A stretch of 64,000 nucleotides of DNA, from contig NZ_LMFB01000012.1 of the NCBI RefSeq assembly GCF_001426685.1, positions 133,390 through 197,389 on the forward strand. Reading direction: 5' to 3'. Positions 28,131-37,240 of the stretch are shown piece after piece. The notes beneath the pieces were generated by a model. It made no database searches. It saw only the letters and a program-made list of their open reading frames with translations, and was not told the DNA's origin. Each line of letters starts with the position of its first letter. Within the stretch, counting starts at the first letter, position 1. The translations under genes and the position numbers were made by a program. This stretch comes from Rhizobium sp. Root483D2. GTDB lineage: Bacteria > Pseudomonadota > Alphaproteobacteria > Rhizobiales > Rhizobiaceae.

Positions 28131-28196
28131 CTATGCAAATATGGGACAGTTTATCTAACTAAATTTATTTCGGAATTCTTTAATCCCAAGAAAATT

Positions 28197-28272
<76 letters not shown>

Positions 28273-28416
28273 ATTTTGGGTCCGGCTAGGCCGGTTCCGG
28301 GAAGGCCGTCCGAACTGTTTGTCCGGTCGGTTGGCGGCTTCATACTTCTGCTTTTTGAAGATGGCAAGCCGAAAAAGACAAAGGGCCAAGTTTTTATTGT
28401 GTGAGCCCGGAGCCTT

Positions 28417-28451
28417 GCGTCCGCAAGGGAATGAAAACCCCGCGCGGACGC
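28417..28451 (-). repeat. Hairpin between the TIGR02300 gene and tRNA-Ala
   Basis: GCGTCCGC (28417-28424) and GCGGACGC (28444-28451) form an 8-bp stem around a 19-nt loop, 23 bases after the TIGR02300 stop codon. It may end that transcript, although no T-run follows on the minus strand. Confidence 0.4.
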
Positions 28452-28474
28452 CAATTCTTTGAATCTTGAGAGGT

Positions 28475-28864
28475 TTAGACCTCGTCGTCGTCGTCCGAGA
28501 CGCCGATCAGGTCGGACAGGCCGTCCTCGTCGTCTTCGTCGGCTTCGAGGAATGTGTCGTCGTCATCGCCTTCGATTTCGACGTCGTCATCGCCCAGATC
28601 CGGAATGTCGTCGCCGCCGGCTGCTTCGCTGTCGGCATCCTCCAGCGAGACCAGTTCAACTTCGGGGTTCTCGGTATCGACTTCCTGAACCTCGTCCTCT
28701 TCAGCGGCCTTTTCCATTACCTTGGCAACGGATGTTTCCTCGAAGAAGGAGAGCGGATAGGATTTTCCGGTATAGGGAGAAACGATCGGATCCTTGTTCA
28801 GGTCGTAGAATTTACGGCCCGTTTCCGGATCGACGCGTTTGGTTCCAAGTTCCGCTTTTGCCAC
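28475..28864 (-). CDS. TIGR02300 (FYDLN_acid) family protein
   Basis: The 129-residue protein has the family N-terminus AKAELGTKRVDPETGRKFYDLN (core GTKR and KFYDLN, residues 7-23), then YTGKSYPLSFFEE. An extremely acidic C-terminal half follows (runs such as DDDDTFLEADEDDEDG). The start is GTG at 28864, chosen because AGAGG lies upstream and this gives the canonical (M)AKAELG start; upstream ATG codons do not. Function is unknown. The gene is usually next to tRNA-Ala and aroA-cmk-rpsA in Alphaproteobacteria, as here apart from aroA. Confidence 0.92.
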   Translation of the reverse strand: MAKAELGTKRVDPETGRKFYDLNKDPIVSPYTGKSYPLSFFEETSVAKVMEKAAEEDEVQEVDTENPEVELVSLEDADSEAAGGDDIPDLGDDDVEIEGDDDDTFLEADEDDEDGLSDLIGVSDDDDEV

Positions 28865-29175
28865 GGTCAAAGCCTCTTGAATGGCCGGGATTACCGGCAT
28901 TTGCCGGAATACCGGCGTTGAACATGAAATGAATTAGCCGGTCCCCATAATCGTCTTGGCCGCGTCTGTCAAAGATTAACTTGCCCAAGTGCCCGCTGCG
29001 CTTTTCTTTGGCAGGGAGGATGACCATTCTGCAACTTGGTGTTACGCAGCATTCAAAGTCGCGGATAGCGGGCGGGGTATTTCGCAAAAACGCTTGCCGT
29101 GGAGAACGATACTGTGAGATTCCAGGGGGGCCGGGCGGCGCGCCAGGACGACCACATCCATTTTCAGGTAGGACA
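28865..29175. other. 311-base intergenic region where aroA would be expected
   Basis: The region between the divergent TIGR02300 gene and cmk has no credible gene. Open frames here lack ribosome-binding sites and show no EPSP-synthase segments. In many rhizobia aroA lies here upstream of cmk. It presumably holds the promoters of both flanking genes; I could not assign them. Confidence 0.5.
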
Positions 29176-29826
29176 ATGACTTTCATCATCGCCATCGACG
29201 GACCTGCGGCTGCGGGCAAGGGCACCTTGTCGCGCCGGATCGCCGAGGAATATGGCTTCCATCATCTCGATACCGGCCTGACCTATCGCGCCACGGCCAA
29301 GGCGCTGCTGGATGCCAGCCTGCCCCTGGACGACGAGAGGGTTGCTGAGCAGATGGCCCGCGATGTCGAGCTCTCCGGGCTCGATCGCGGCGTGCTGGCG
29401 GCCCATTCGATCGGCGAGGCCGCCTCCAAGATCGCAGTCATGCCGCTGGTGCGCCAGGCGCTTGTCGAGACGCAGCGCGCCTTTTCGCGTCGCGAGCCGG
29501 GCACGGTGCTGGATGGCCGCGATATCGGCACTGTCGTCTGCCCGCAGGCGCCGGTGAAACTTTATGTGACGGCGTCGGCCGAAGTGCGGGCGCGCCGCCG
29601 GTTCGACGAGATCGTCGGGAACGGCACTCCTGCCGATTTTCTCGAGATCCTGGCCGATATCGTCAAGCGTGACGAACGCGATATGGGACGGGCTGATAGC
29701 CCGCTTCGCCCGGCGTCCGATGCGCACTTGCTAGATACGTCCGAAATGAGTATAGAGGCCGCATTCTTGACGGCGAAGACGTTTGTCGATGCCGCATGGA
29801 AGCATTCAGCAGGTTCGGAAAACTGA
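29176..29826 (+). CDS. cmk: Cytidylate kinase
   Basis: The 216-residue enzyme phosphorylates CMP and dCMP. It has the P-loop GPAAAGKGT (9-17), the CMP-binding [10 protein letters not shown] (about 35-44) and DGRDIGTVV (about 114-122), and the lid segment RRFDEI plus [17 protein letters not shown]. Length is usual (about 215-230). The start at 29176 gives the family N-terminus [10 protein letters not shown]; upstream in-frame codons are intergenic. It is followed by rpsA, the common order in bacteria. Confidence 0.96.
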   Translation: MTFIIAIDGPAAAGKGTLSRRIAEEYGFHHLDTGLTYRATAKALLDASLPLDDERVAEQMARDVELSGLDRGVLAAHSIGEAASKIAVMPLVRQALVETQRAFSRREPGTVLDGRDIGTVVCPQAPVKLYVTASAEVRARRRFDEIVGNGTPADFLEILADIVKRDERDMGRADSPLRPASDAHLLDTSEMSIEAAFLTAKTFVDAAWKHSAGSEN

Positions 29827-29979
29827 ACCACGGTTTTCCGGTCACGCCTGCGCCAAAAGAAGTTCGAACCACCATCCCCGCGCCGGATTTGCTCCTTCAT
29901 GATTGGAGCGGATGGTTTTTGGACCTGTCAACGCTAACCCCCGGCGCCTGTGCCCCATGAAGGCACATCAGGAGTATTC

Positions 29980-31683
29980 ATGTCTCAAGCTAACCCCACC
30001 CGCGACGATTTTGCCGCGTTGCTGCAGGAATCCTTTGCCACCCAGGATCTTGCCGAAGGCTACGTCACCAAGGGTATTGTAACGGCCATCGAGAAGGACG
30101 TCGCGATCGTTGACGTCGGCCTCAAGGTCGAAGGCCGCATCGCTCTGAAGGAATTCGGCGCGAAGGCCAAGGACGGCACGCTGAAGGTCGGCGATGAAGT
30201 CGAAGTTTACGTCGAGCGCATCGAAAATGCGATGGGCGAAGCCGTTCTGTCGCGCGAGAAGGCTCGCCGCGAAGAGAGCTGGGTCCGCCTCGAAGTCAAG
30301 TTCGAAGCCGGCGAACGCGTCGAAGGCGTCATCTTCAACCAGGTCAAGGGTGGTTTCACCGTCGATCTGGATGGTGCCGTTGCCTTCCTGCCGCGCTCCC
30401 AGGTCGATATCCGTCCGATCCGCGACGTTACCCCGCTGATGCACAACCCGCAGCCCTTCGAAATCCTCAAGATGGACAAGCGCCGCGGCAACATCGTTGT
30501 TTCGCGCCGTACGGTTCTGGAAGAATCGCGTGCTGAACAGCGTTCGGAAATCGTCCAGAACCTCGAAGAAGGCCAGGTTGTTGACGGCGTCGTCAAGAAC
30601 ATCACCGATTACGGTGCGTTCGTTGATCTCGGCGGCATTGACGGCCTGCTGCACGTCACCGACATGGCATGGCGCCGCGTCAACCATCCGTCGGAAATCC
30701 TGAACATCGGCCAGCAGGTCAAGGTTCAGATCATCCGCATCAACCAGGAAACCCACCGCATCTCGCTCGGCATGAAGCAGCTCGAGTCGGATCCTTGGGA
30801 TGGTATCGGTGCCAAGTACCCGGTCGGCAAGAAGATCTCCGGTACCGTCACCAACATCACCGATTACGGTGCGTTCGTAGAGCTGGAGCCGGGCATCGAA
30901 GGCCTGATCCACATCTCCGAAATGTCCTGGACCAAGAAGAACGTACATCCCGGCAAGATCCTGTCCACGACGCAGGAAGTCGACGTTGTCGTTCTCGAAG
31001 TCGATCCGACCAAGCGCCGCATCTCGCTCGGCCTCAAGCAGACGCTTGAGAACCCGTGGCAGGCATTCGCGCACAGCCATCCGGCTGGCACGGAAGTTGA
31101 AGGCGAAGTCAAGAACAAGACCGAATTCGGCCTGTTCATTGGCCTCGACGGCGACGTTGACGGCATGGTGCATCTCTCCGACCTCGACTGGAACCGTCCG
31201 GGCGAACAGGTCATCGAAGAGTTCAACAAGGGCGACATGGTCAAGGCCGTCGTTCTGGATGTGGACGTCGAAAAGGAACGCATCTCGCTCGGCATCAAGC
31301 AGCTCGGCAAGGACGCAGTCGGCGACGCTGCTGCTTCCGGCGACCTGCGCAAGAACGCCGTTGTTTCGTGCGAAGTGCTCGCCGTCAACGACGGTGGCAT
31401 CGAAGTGAAGCTCGTCAACCACGAAGACCTCACCTCGTTCATCCGCCGTGCCGATCTGTCGCGTGACCGCGACGAACAGCGTCCGGAGCGTTTCTCCGTT
31501 GGTCAGGTTGTCGACGCTCGCGTCACCAACTTCTCCAAGAAGGACCGCAAGGTCATGCTGTCGATCAAGGCACTGGAAATCGCTGAAGAGAAGGAAGCCG
31601 TCGCACAGTTCGGTTCGTCCGACTCGGGCGCTTCGCTCGGCGACATCCTGGGCGCAGCCCTGAAGAACCGCGGCGGCGAATAA
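29980..31683 (+). CDS. rpsA: 30S ribosomal protein S1
   Basis: The 567-residue protein unwinds and holds mRNA on the 30S subunit. Six S1 (OB-fold) repeats are visible at about residues 30-100, 115-182, 200-268, 285-355, 372-442 and 458-530, several with the ITDYGAFV motif. Codon use is strongly biased, as expected for a highly expressed gene. The ATG at 29980 has CAGGAG upstream; an earlier in-frame ATG at 29950 is not needed. An intrinsic terminator follows. Confidence 0.98.
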   Translation: MSQANPTRDDFAALLQESFATQDLAEGYVTKGIVTAIEKDVAIVDVGLKVEGRIALKEFGAKAKDGTLKVGDEVEVYVERIENAMGEAVLSREKARREESWVRLEVKFEAGERVEGVIFNQVKGGFTVDLDGAVAFLPRSQVDIRPIRDVTPLMHNPQPFEILKMDKRRGNIVVSRRTVLEESRAEQRSEIVQNLEEGQVVDGVVKNITDYGAFVDLGGIDGLLHVTDMAWRRVNHPSEILNIGQQVKVQIIRINQETHRISLGMKQLESDPWDGIGAKYPVGKKISGTVTNITDYGAFVELEPGIEGLIHISEMSWTKKNVHPGKILSTTQEVDVVVLEVDPTKRRISLGLKQTLENPWQAFAHSHPAGTEVEGEVKNKTEFGLFIGLDGDVDGMVHLSDLDWNRPGEQVIEEFNKGDMVKAVVLDVDVEKERISLGIKQLGKDAVGDAAASGDLRKNAVVSCEVLAVNDGGIEVKLVNHEDLTSFIRRADLSRDRDEQRPERFSVGQVVDARVTNFSKKDRKVMLSIKALEIAEEKEAVAQFGSSDSGASLGDILGAALKNRGGE

Positions 31684-31705
31684 GCCTCTGCAGTCTGAAT
31701 AAAGA

Positions 31706-31737
31706 AGCCCGCGGAAAGCAATTTCCGCGGGCTTTTT
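31706..31737 (+). terminator. Intrinsic terminator after rpsA
   Basis: A perfect 12-bp stem (AGCCCGCGGAAA, 31706-31717, with TTTCCGCGGGCT, 31722-31733), a GCAA tetraloop and a run of five T residues lie 22 bases after the rpsA stop. Confidence 0.95.
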
Positions 31738-31775
31738 CATGGCCTGGTCCAAAGGCTGGAGCAGCGCGTAGCCGC

Positions 31776-33626
31776 TCAGCCATAGCCGCCCATGCGGCGG
31801 TAGAGGTCATAGGCGTCAGCCGCCTCGTCGTCCGCGTCCTCAGTGATCGCCTGCGGCGCAGCCCCGGTCTGGTCTTCCGGCTCGCCTTGCTCTTCGCTGT
31901 GTTCGCCTTCATCCCCGCTGTCTTGCCCGGAAAAGGCGGGCTGCTCCTCATCCTCGGTCTCCACGGTCCGAGACGCCTGCGTCTTTGCCGGCAGGTAAGG
32001 GATCATCGCGAAGGGGATTGCATCTCTGACGAGCCCGGCATCGGGCAGCCGCATGGCCTGGGCTTCCCGCGCACTTTCGTCCATAGCAGCAGAGTGTAGT
32101 GGCACCTGGCGGCCTGCCGCTTTCTCCTCAGGTCCACCGAGCACTGCGCTCCAAGCCTCGGATTCCAGCGCAAGCGGCTCGGTCTGATCGCCTGTATCGC
32201 CTGTCAGCACAGATGTGTCCGGCAGCACCCCGTCGATGTCAGCGGCGTCCAGTTGCGCAAACAGGATTTCGGCACCCATATCCGCTGTGTCGCCTGCCAT
32301 AAGGGCAAACAGAGTCCCGGTTTTGTCCGGCGCGGCGCCGGGCAGCGGCAGGCTGGCTTCCACCAGCGCTTTCAGCGTCTGCGCAAGGCTCTTTCCCGTG
32401 TGGTCCATCTCGGTTTCGGAATAAGACGACGGCATCTCATCGGCACTGACAATGGATGGATCCTGGAGATCGATCTCCCGCTCGCCGGGATCACGAACCG
32501 TGACGCCATCGGCCTCGGTTCTCTCACCTTCAGCGGCAGAACTTGCGGGTGGCACTGCCCGATCGGCTGTGTCCGGCCGGGCTTGCGCAGTGCCGAATTC
32601 ATCACCCTCGGTCTGCGCCTGCGCTCCCGCCGCACCGGAAGAGCGCTCCGGCTGCGTGGACATTTCCTCCGATTCCGCAAAGTCGAGCCCCAGGTCTTCC
32701 ACCAGTTCCGCCTTCAATTGATCATCTATGCCGGATGTGATCGTGGCGACTTGGGAAAGAGCCTCCGGATCATCAGCTAGAAAGGCGGCAGCGGCGCGCA
32801 GCAGCGGGATCGTGTCGGAATTCGCCTTGGCCGGTTGTTGCGGCTGCCCGCCGGTGGCGGCCGTGCCGTTTCCGCTTGCCGTCTGGCCCTTCGGCGGGGA
32901 TTGCTCCGTGCGCACAGCTGTTGCCGCGCTGTCCCCGTCGATGCTCTCTTCAAAGGCAATGATGGCCGACGCCCTATCGTCACCACCAAACGCCTTTTTC
33001 AGCGCGGCCTGCAGCAGGCCGGGGTCAGCAATATGAGCCGGATTCGGCACAATCATCTGCGGGATGTTGACCGGTGCCGGACGGCCCGGCACTATCTGCG
33101 CCTGGCCCTGCTGCACGGTTGCAGCCGGCAATGGTCTGCCTTCCGGCAGCGTGCTGCCGGCGCGGGGAATCGCCGGCATTACCACCGGCCTGTCGAGCGG
33201 GCGCGGCATATCACTGAGCGAGGGCATCTTCAGCACTTCGGCGAGAATCTTGATGGAGATCGCCAGATTGTGCTGCCCCAGCTGCTTTTCCAGCGCCACC
33301 CGCGTTGCCGGAGGCAGCGTTTCCAGAAAGACGGCGAGCCGCTTGGTGAAATCGCGCAATGTCTCCTGCGGCAAAGGGGGAAATTTCAGGATCTTCGCCA
33401 GCGTGTCGAGCAGGCGGATCAGGGCGTCCTTCGGCAAGGGCTCGGTTCCCAGCAGATGCCGGTTCAAGGTCTCAAGGATTTTCAAAACCGCTTCCGACTG
33501 GGTTCCGGAGATCCGGCCAGGGATGGCGACGATCGGCGCGCGCTCCCGCGAAGGGGCGGCTTCGACGGCTGATGCTCCTTGTGCCGCCGGAATCGGCGCC
33601 TTGACTGAGAGAATGGGCATCAGCAT
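31776..33626 (-). CDS. Large uncharacterised Pro/Ala/acidic-rich protein
   Basis: The 616-residue protein is unrecognised. The N-terminal third (about 35-125) is helical and well ordered, with SEAVLKILETLNRHLLG, LIRLLDTLAKILKF and FTKRLAVFLETLP. The middle and C-terminal parts are low-complexity, rich in Pro, Ala, Asp and Glu, and look disordered; the C-terminus ends AYDLYRRMGGYG. No signal peptide or membrane segment is seen. The start at 33626 has GGAG six bases before it. The Ala/Pro-rich layout recalls hook-length-control type proteins, but no motif supports that. Confidence 0.75.
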   Translation of the reverse strand: MLMPILSVKAPIPAAQGASAVEAAPSRERAPIVAIPGRISGTQSEAVLKILETLNRHLLGTEPLPKDALIRLLDTLAKILKFPPLPQETLRDFTKRLAVFLETLPPATRVALEKQLGQHNLAISIKILAEVLKMPSLSDMPRPLDRPVVMPAIPRAGSTLPEGRPLPAATVQQGQAQIVPGRPAPVNIPQMIVPNPAHIADPGLLQAALKKAFGGDDRASAIIAFEESIDGDSAATAVRTEQSPPKGQTASGNGTAATGGQPQQPAKANSDTIPLLRAAAAFLADDPEALSQVATITSGIDDQLKAELVEDLGLDFAESEEMSTQPERSSGAAGAQAQTEGDEFGTAQARPDTADRAVPPASSAAEGERTEADGVTVRDPGEREIDLQDPSIVSADEMPSSYSETEMDHTGKSLAQTLKALVEASLPLPGAAPDKTGTLFALMAGDTADMGAEILFAQLDAADIDGVLPDTSVLTGDTGDQTEPLALESEAWSAVLGGPEEKAAGRQVPLHSAAMDESAREAQAMRLPDAGLVRDAIPFAMIPYLPAKTQASRTVETEDEEQPAFSGQDSGDEGEHSEEQGEPEDQTGAAPQAITEDADDEAADAYDLYRRMGGYG

Positions 33627-33984
33627 CGCAATCTCCGTCCTGTTCGCGTGGCGGCTTTGCAGCCATATCTGTCCCGGCGGGCAGCCTAAAGGCCGGATGT
33701 CACCAGGCATTGTCGAGGGATGATGGCGCTTCATGCGCATGCCCGGCGGCGCTTTCACGGGCCGTACTGGACTGCGGCTGCGGCGTGCAACCAAAGTTGC
33801 CGGGCTTTGTATATCCCCATCTTAAGGTGGAATGATTGACAGAATATTAACCATGACGCGGGCCGGTTGCCGCGACTGGCAGGCCGCCCGTTGGCCCTTG
33901 CCGCCTCCTTGCGGCTCGCGTACATCTTGGCCCTGCGCCGCCGCAGTTCGCGGCGCTGCTTGGAATTGCTTTCGGGGGAATGCG
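33627..33984. other. 358-base region between a hypothetical gene and nadV
   Basis: I see no supportable gene here. Long frames on both strands lack start signals. It should carry promoters for the divergent 616-residue protein gene and nadV. A TTGACA hexamer at 33837-33842 has no convincing -10 partner at the right distance. Confidence 0.4.
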
Positions 33985-35367
33985 ATGAACCTGACCAACC
34001 TGATCCTCAACACCGACAGCTACAAGTTCAGCCATTTCCTGCAATATCCGTCCGGCACGAAAGGTATCTGCGCCTATATTGAGACGCGCGGGCATCCGGA
34101 TCAGGCCGACGTCGTGTTCTTCGGCCTGCAGATGTTCCTGAAGGAATATCTCAGCAAGCCGGTGACATCGGCCGATGTCGATGAGGCCGAAGCAATTGTC
34201 GTCGCCCATGGCCTGCCGTTCAATCGCGCCGGCTGGATGCGCATCGTCGATCATTTCGGCGGCTACCTGCCGCTCGAGATCCAGGCTCTGCCGGAGGGAA
34301 CGCTTTTGCGCCGTGGCGTGCCGATGGTGCAGGTCCTCAATACCGATCCGGAGAGCTTCTGGCTCACCTCCTATATCGAAACCGCACTCCTGCGCGCCGT
34401 CTGGTATCCGTCCTCGGTCGCCAGCAATGCCCGCAAGATCAAGCAGATCATCCGGCCGGTTCTGGAAAAAACCTGCGACGATCCGGAAGCAGCCCTGCCG
34501 TTCCGCCTGCACGATTTTGGCGCCCGTGGCGTCGGCGCTCTCGAACAGGCCGGTCTTGGCGGAGCAGCCCATCTCGTCAATTTCATGGGCACGGATACCG
34601 TCACCGGCGTTCTCTATGCGCGGCGTTACTATGGCGCCGAAATGGCCGGGTTCTCGATCCCCGCCTCCGAACATTCGACCATGACCGCCTGGGGCGTGGA
34701 GCGGGAAGCGGAAGCCTATTCCAACATGATCGATCGCTTTGCCGGCGGCGGCATGTTCGCCGTCGTGTCGGATAGCTACGACATCAATTACGCCGTCTCG
34801 GAAATCTGGGGCGAGCAGCTGCGCGAAAAGGTGAGGGCAAGCGGCGGTACGGTGGTCATCCGGCCCGATAGCGGCGATCCCATCGAGACGCCGGTGCATG
34901 TCATCAAGCAGCTCGACTATCATTTCGGCTCGTCGCTGAATGGCAAGGGTTACAAGGTGCTCGACAAATCCGTCCGGGTGATCCAGGGCGACGGCATTTC
35001 CACCGCCGATATCAGCCAGATTCTTGGCCGGCTGGAAGCCTTCGGCTTTTCGGCGGAAAATATCGCCTTCGGCATGGGCGGCGCGCTGTTGCAGAAGGTC
35101 AATCGCGATACCTATTCCTTCGCCATGAAAACCAATGCGCGGCTCGACGAGACCGGCACATGGCATGACGTTTTCAAGCGCCCAGCCACCATGAACGTCA
35201 AGGCCTCGAAGGCGGGACGCCAAGCCGTCGTCAAAGGGCTTGGCGGACTTGAGGCTGTACGGCTCGATGAGCTCAAGGACCGCCAGAATCATCTTGAGAC
35301 GGTCTGGAAGAACGGCGATCTGCTGCGGGATTGGCATTTTGAGGAAATCCGCGCCCGCGCGAAATAG
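33985..35367 (+). CDS. nadV: Nicotinamide phosphoribosyltransferase (NadV/NAMPT type)
   Basis: The 460-residue enzyme makes NMN from nicotinamide and PRPP for NAD salvage. NAMPT features are LNTDSYKFSHF (8-18), the active-site HDFGARG (176-182), the catalytic His in PASEHSTMTAWG (about H230) and RPDSGDP. Length fits NAMPT (about 460-490) rather than nicotinate PncB (about 400-430), and the HDFGARG/EHS set also favours nicotinamide. The ATG at 33985 has GGGGG upstream. Confidence 0.93.
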   Translation: MNLTNLILNTDSYKFSHFLQYPSGTKGICAYIETRGHPDQADVVFFGLQMFLKEYLSKPVTSADVDEAEAIVVAHGLPFNRAGWMRIVDHFGGYLPLEIQALPEGTLLRRGVPMVQVLNTDPESFWLTSYIETALLRAVWYPSSVASNARKIKQIIRPVLEKTCDDPEAALPFRLHDFGARGVGALEQAGLGGAAHLVNFMGTDTVTGVLYARRYYGAEMAGFSIPASEHSTMTAWGVEREAEAYSNMIDRFAGGGMFAVVSDSYDINYAVSEIWGEQLREKVRASGGTVVIRPDSGDPIETPVHVIKQLDYHFGSSLNGKGYKVLDKSVRVIQGDGISTADISQILGRLEAFGFSAENIAFGMGGALLQKVNRDTYSFAMKTNARLDETGTWHDVFKRPATMNVKASKAGRQAVVKGLGGLEAVRLDELKDRQNHLETVWKNGDLLRDWHFEEIRARAK

Positions 35368-35439
35368 GATAAAATAGGATATTGCCTGGGCGGCGATCCC
35401 GCCCCATCTTTGGCTCTGGTCTATCGTGGAGCCTGCAAG

Positions 35440-35775
35440 ATGACGGTTCGTCCGCCGCAATCGCTGTCGCCATCCTTGAGCCGGGATACCGGCCTTAACC
35501 TGCTCGAATACGAGCTGATGTCGGAACGGGCCGATGCGCTTGGCCGCCATGAATTGAAGGTGGAAAAAGCGATTACCGCCTTGAGCGTGCTGAGCGATCC
35601 CGCAACCATGCCGGAGCGGCGCGAGCAATTGCTGGATGATGCCGCAGATGTCGTCTGGGCCTTCTTCATCCAGCGCGAAATCTGCGGCCTGCGCTCAAAC
35701 CGAGATGCCGTCCAGCGCTATTGTATCCCGAAAGAAGTGATGGCGCGGCTTGGCATCGTCAGGCGCAAAACCTGA
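35440..35775 (+). CDS. Small hypothetical protein (DUF6665-like)
   Basis: The 111-residue soluble protein starts at ATG 35440 with GGAG eight bases upstream. Central helices carry NLLEYELMSERADALGRHELKVE (core LLEYELMSERA) and DAADVVWAFFIQRE, and the C-terminus reads PKEVMARLGIV. It resembles small conserved Rhizobiales proteins of DUF6665 type; function is unknown. It lies 72 bases after nadV and is abutted by a convergent gene. Confidence 0.65.
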   Translation: MTVRPPQSLSPSLSRDTGLNLLEYELMSERADALGRHELKVEKAITALSVLSDPATMPERREQLLDDAADVVWAFFIQREICGLRSNRDAVQRYCIPKEVMARLGIVRRKT

Positions 35776-37140
35776 TCAGGCAGCCCGCGTCGCTTCGGCC
35801 TGGCGCTTCAGAATTTCGTAAATGCCGTTTTCGTCCAGGCTGACCGGCAGGATGCCGCTTGCCTGCCCGTCCTCGCCCCCTGGCGTCCCGGCATCTCCGG
35901 GCCCCGCGCGGGCGAGCGTAACGGCCGCTTCTGCCTCGTCCTTGGCCTCGTCGGACGTTTCCGTCGATCCGGCCTCCGGGCTGGCCGCGTCGGCCTTGCC
36001 AGCCGCGCTATTGCTGGCAGCGGCGCTTTCCGCCTCGTCTTGAATTTCCGCCATTTCGGCGCCGGCGGCCAAAGTCAAAAGCAGGTCGCCGGATGTGACA
36101 ACGTCTGCAACTGGCTTGCCGTCAACGGTCGGCGTGCCGGTGTTTCCGGGAGCATTGAGGAGCGCGTCGTTGACCTTTTCGATCGTCTCTTGAACGTCCT
36201 TGACGGCCTCCAGCTTTTCGCCGGCTTCCAGCTTGCGAATGTCCTCTTCGCGCTCTTGCCGCGTTTCTGCGGTCTCGACGCGGGTCGGGTCCGGCTGCTG
36301 CGTTCGCGCCAGCTTCAATTCTTCGATGGATCTCGGATCGGCGATATCTTCCAGCCGCTGGATCGCGATCTGGGCATCCTGCGCCGAGGTGCCGTTTGAG
36401 CGGGCGTCATCGTCAAGAACTTCCTGGATGATTTTCGCCTGGGTTCCAGAGGGGCGCTTGATCGCATCCACCATCTGGGCGGCCGTGATGCCGAGATCGC
36501 GCAGGCCGGTCTTGGTTTCCAGCTCCTCGATGCTGGCAGGCATCGATTTACGCGCACTCGCCATCGTCTCGCCGATGCGCTTGCTGTAAACTATGTCCTC
36601 TTCGCCCTCGTTCTGCGTCAAGCCATATTGGGTCACGAAGCGCGCGGCCATCTTGGCCATGTCGGTCGCCTCATCGGCGGTACCGTTCAGGACGGCATCG
36701 ATGTCATCGACGGAGACGCGGAAACGGGCAAGCGTGATTTCCTGTGCGCCGCCGGGAATGGGCGAAACGATGGGAAGATTGGCTTCCTTCTTGCCGATCA
36801 TCTGAACCAGCGTCAGCGAATCCTCGACACGGGTGCCGAAATCCAGATCGGTCTCATCCTTGCCGCGCTCCACCCCCAAAACGCTCAAAAAGCGCGAGAT
36901 CAGCTGCGCCATCGGATTGTCGTCGCTCTTTAAGGCGCCGAAGAAATGGGCATTGACCTTGTCGTTCAGCGCCGCATGGCTCTTGCTGGCGGAAATGCGC
37001 GCCTTGAGGATGTCGTCCTCTTTGGTGTCCTTGCGCGCTTTCTTTTCGTCTTCGATACGCTTTTCGTCCGCCTGGTCGATCATCGACTGCATCAGCGTGG
37101 TGGAAACGGTTCCGGCACTCGCCTGGAGGGGGGTGATCAT
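35776..37140 (-). CDS. Uncharacterised 454-residue coiled, acidic protein
   Basis: I do not recognise this protein. The N-terminus is Ser/Thr-rich, followed by a highly charged helical segment (DEKRIEDEKKARKDTKEDD, about residues 22-40). The middle part (about 90-250) alternates helical segments. A disordered Ala/Glu/Gly-rich region (about 350-430) follows, and the end DENGIYEILKRQAEATRAA is ordered again. It has no signal or membrane segment. The start at 37140 has GGAG five bases upstream. Like the 616-residue protein nearby it mixes helical and low-complexity parts. Confidence 0.75.
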   Translation of the reverse strand: MITPLQASAGTVSTTLMQSMIDQADEKRIEDEKKARKDTKEDDILKARISASKSHAALNDKVNAHFFGALKSDDNPMAQLISRFLSVLGVERGKDETDLDFGTRVEDSLTLVQMIGKKEANLPIVSPIPGGAQEITLARFRVSVDDIDAVLNGTADEATDMAKMAARFVTQYGLTQNEGEEDIVYSKRIGETMASARKSMPASIEELETKTGLRDLGITAAQMVDAIKRPSGTQAKIIQEVLDDDARSNGTSAQDAQIAIQRLEDIADPRSIEELKLARTQQPDPTRVETAETRQEREEDIRKLEAGEKLEAVKDVQETIEKVNDALLNAPGNTGTPTVDGKPVADVVTSGDLLLTLAAGAEMAEIQDEAESAAASNSAAGKADAASPEAGSTETSDEAKDEAEAAVTLARAGPGDAGTPGGEDGQASGILPVSLDENGIYEILKRQAEATRAA

Positions 37141-37240
37141 GGCTGCTCCGCGCGATCTGCAACGTGGGATACCGCAGACAGTAAAGGGCAACCTTTAATG
37201 CTTGATTAACCTCGTTTGGCGATCGCGCAATTCCGCGGCA

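Noticed and set aside
28812..29225. Minus-strand open frame between the TIGR02300 gene and cmk as an aroA remnant
   Set aside because: Its translation has no EPSP-synthase motifs and it overlaps the start of cmk; it is not evidence for a broken aroA.
29968..31752. 594-residue open frame antisense to rpsA
   Set aside because: It is opposite a highly expressed ribosomal gene whose biased codons avoid stops on the other strand.
33847..35628. 593-residue open frame antisense to nadV
   Set aside because: It mirrors nadV in the opposite frame and has no domain features; it is a shadow of a real gene.
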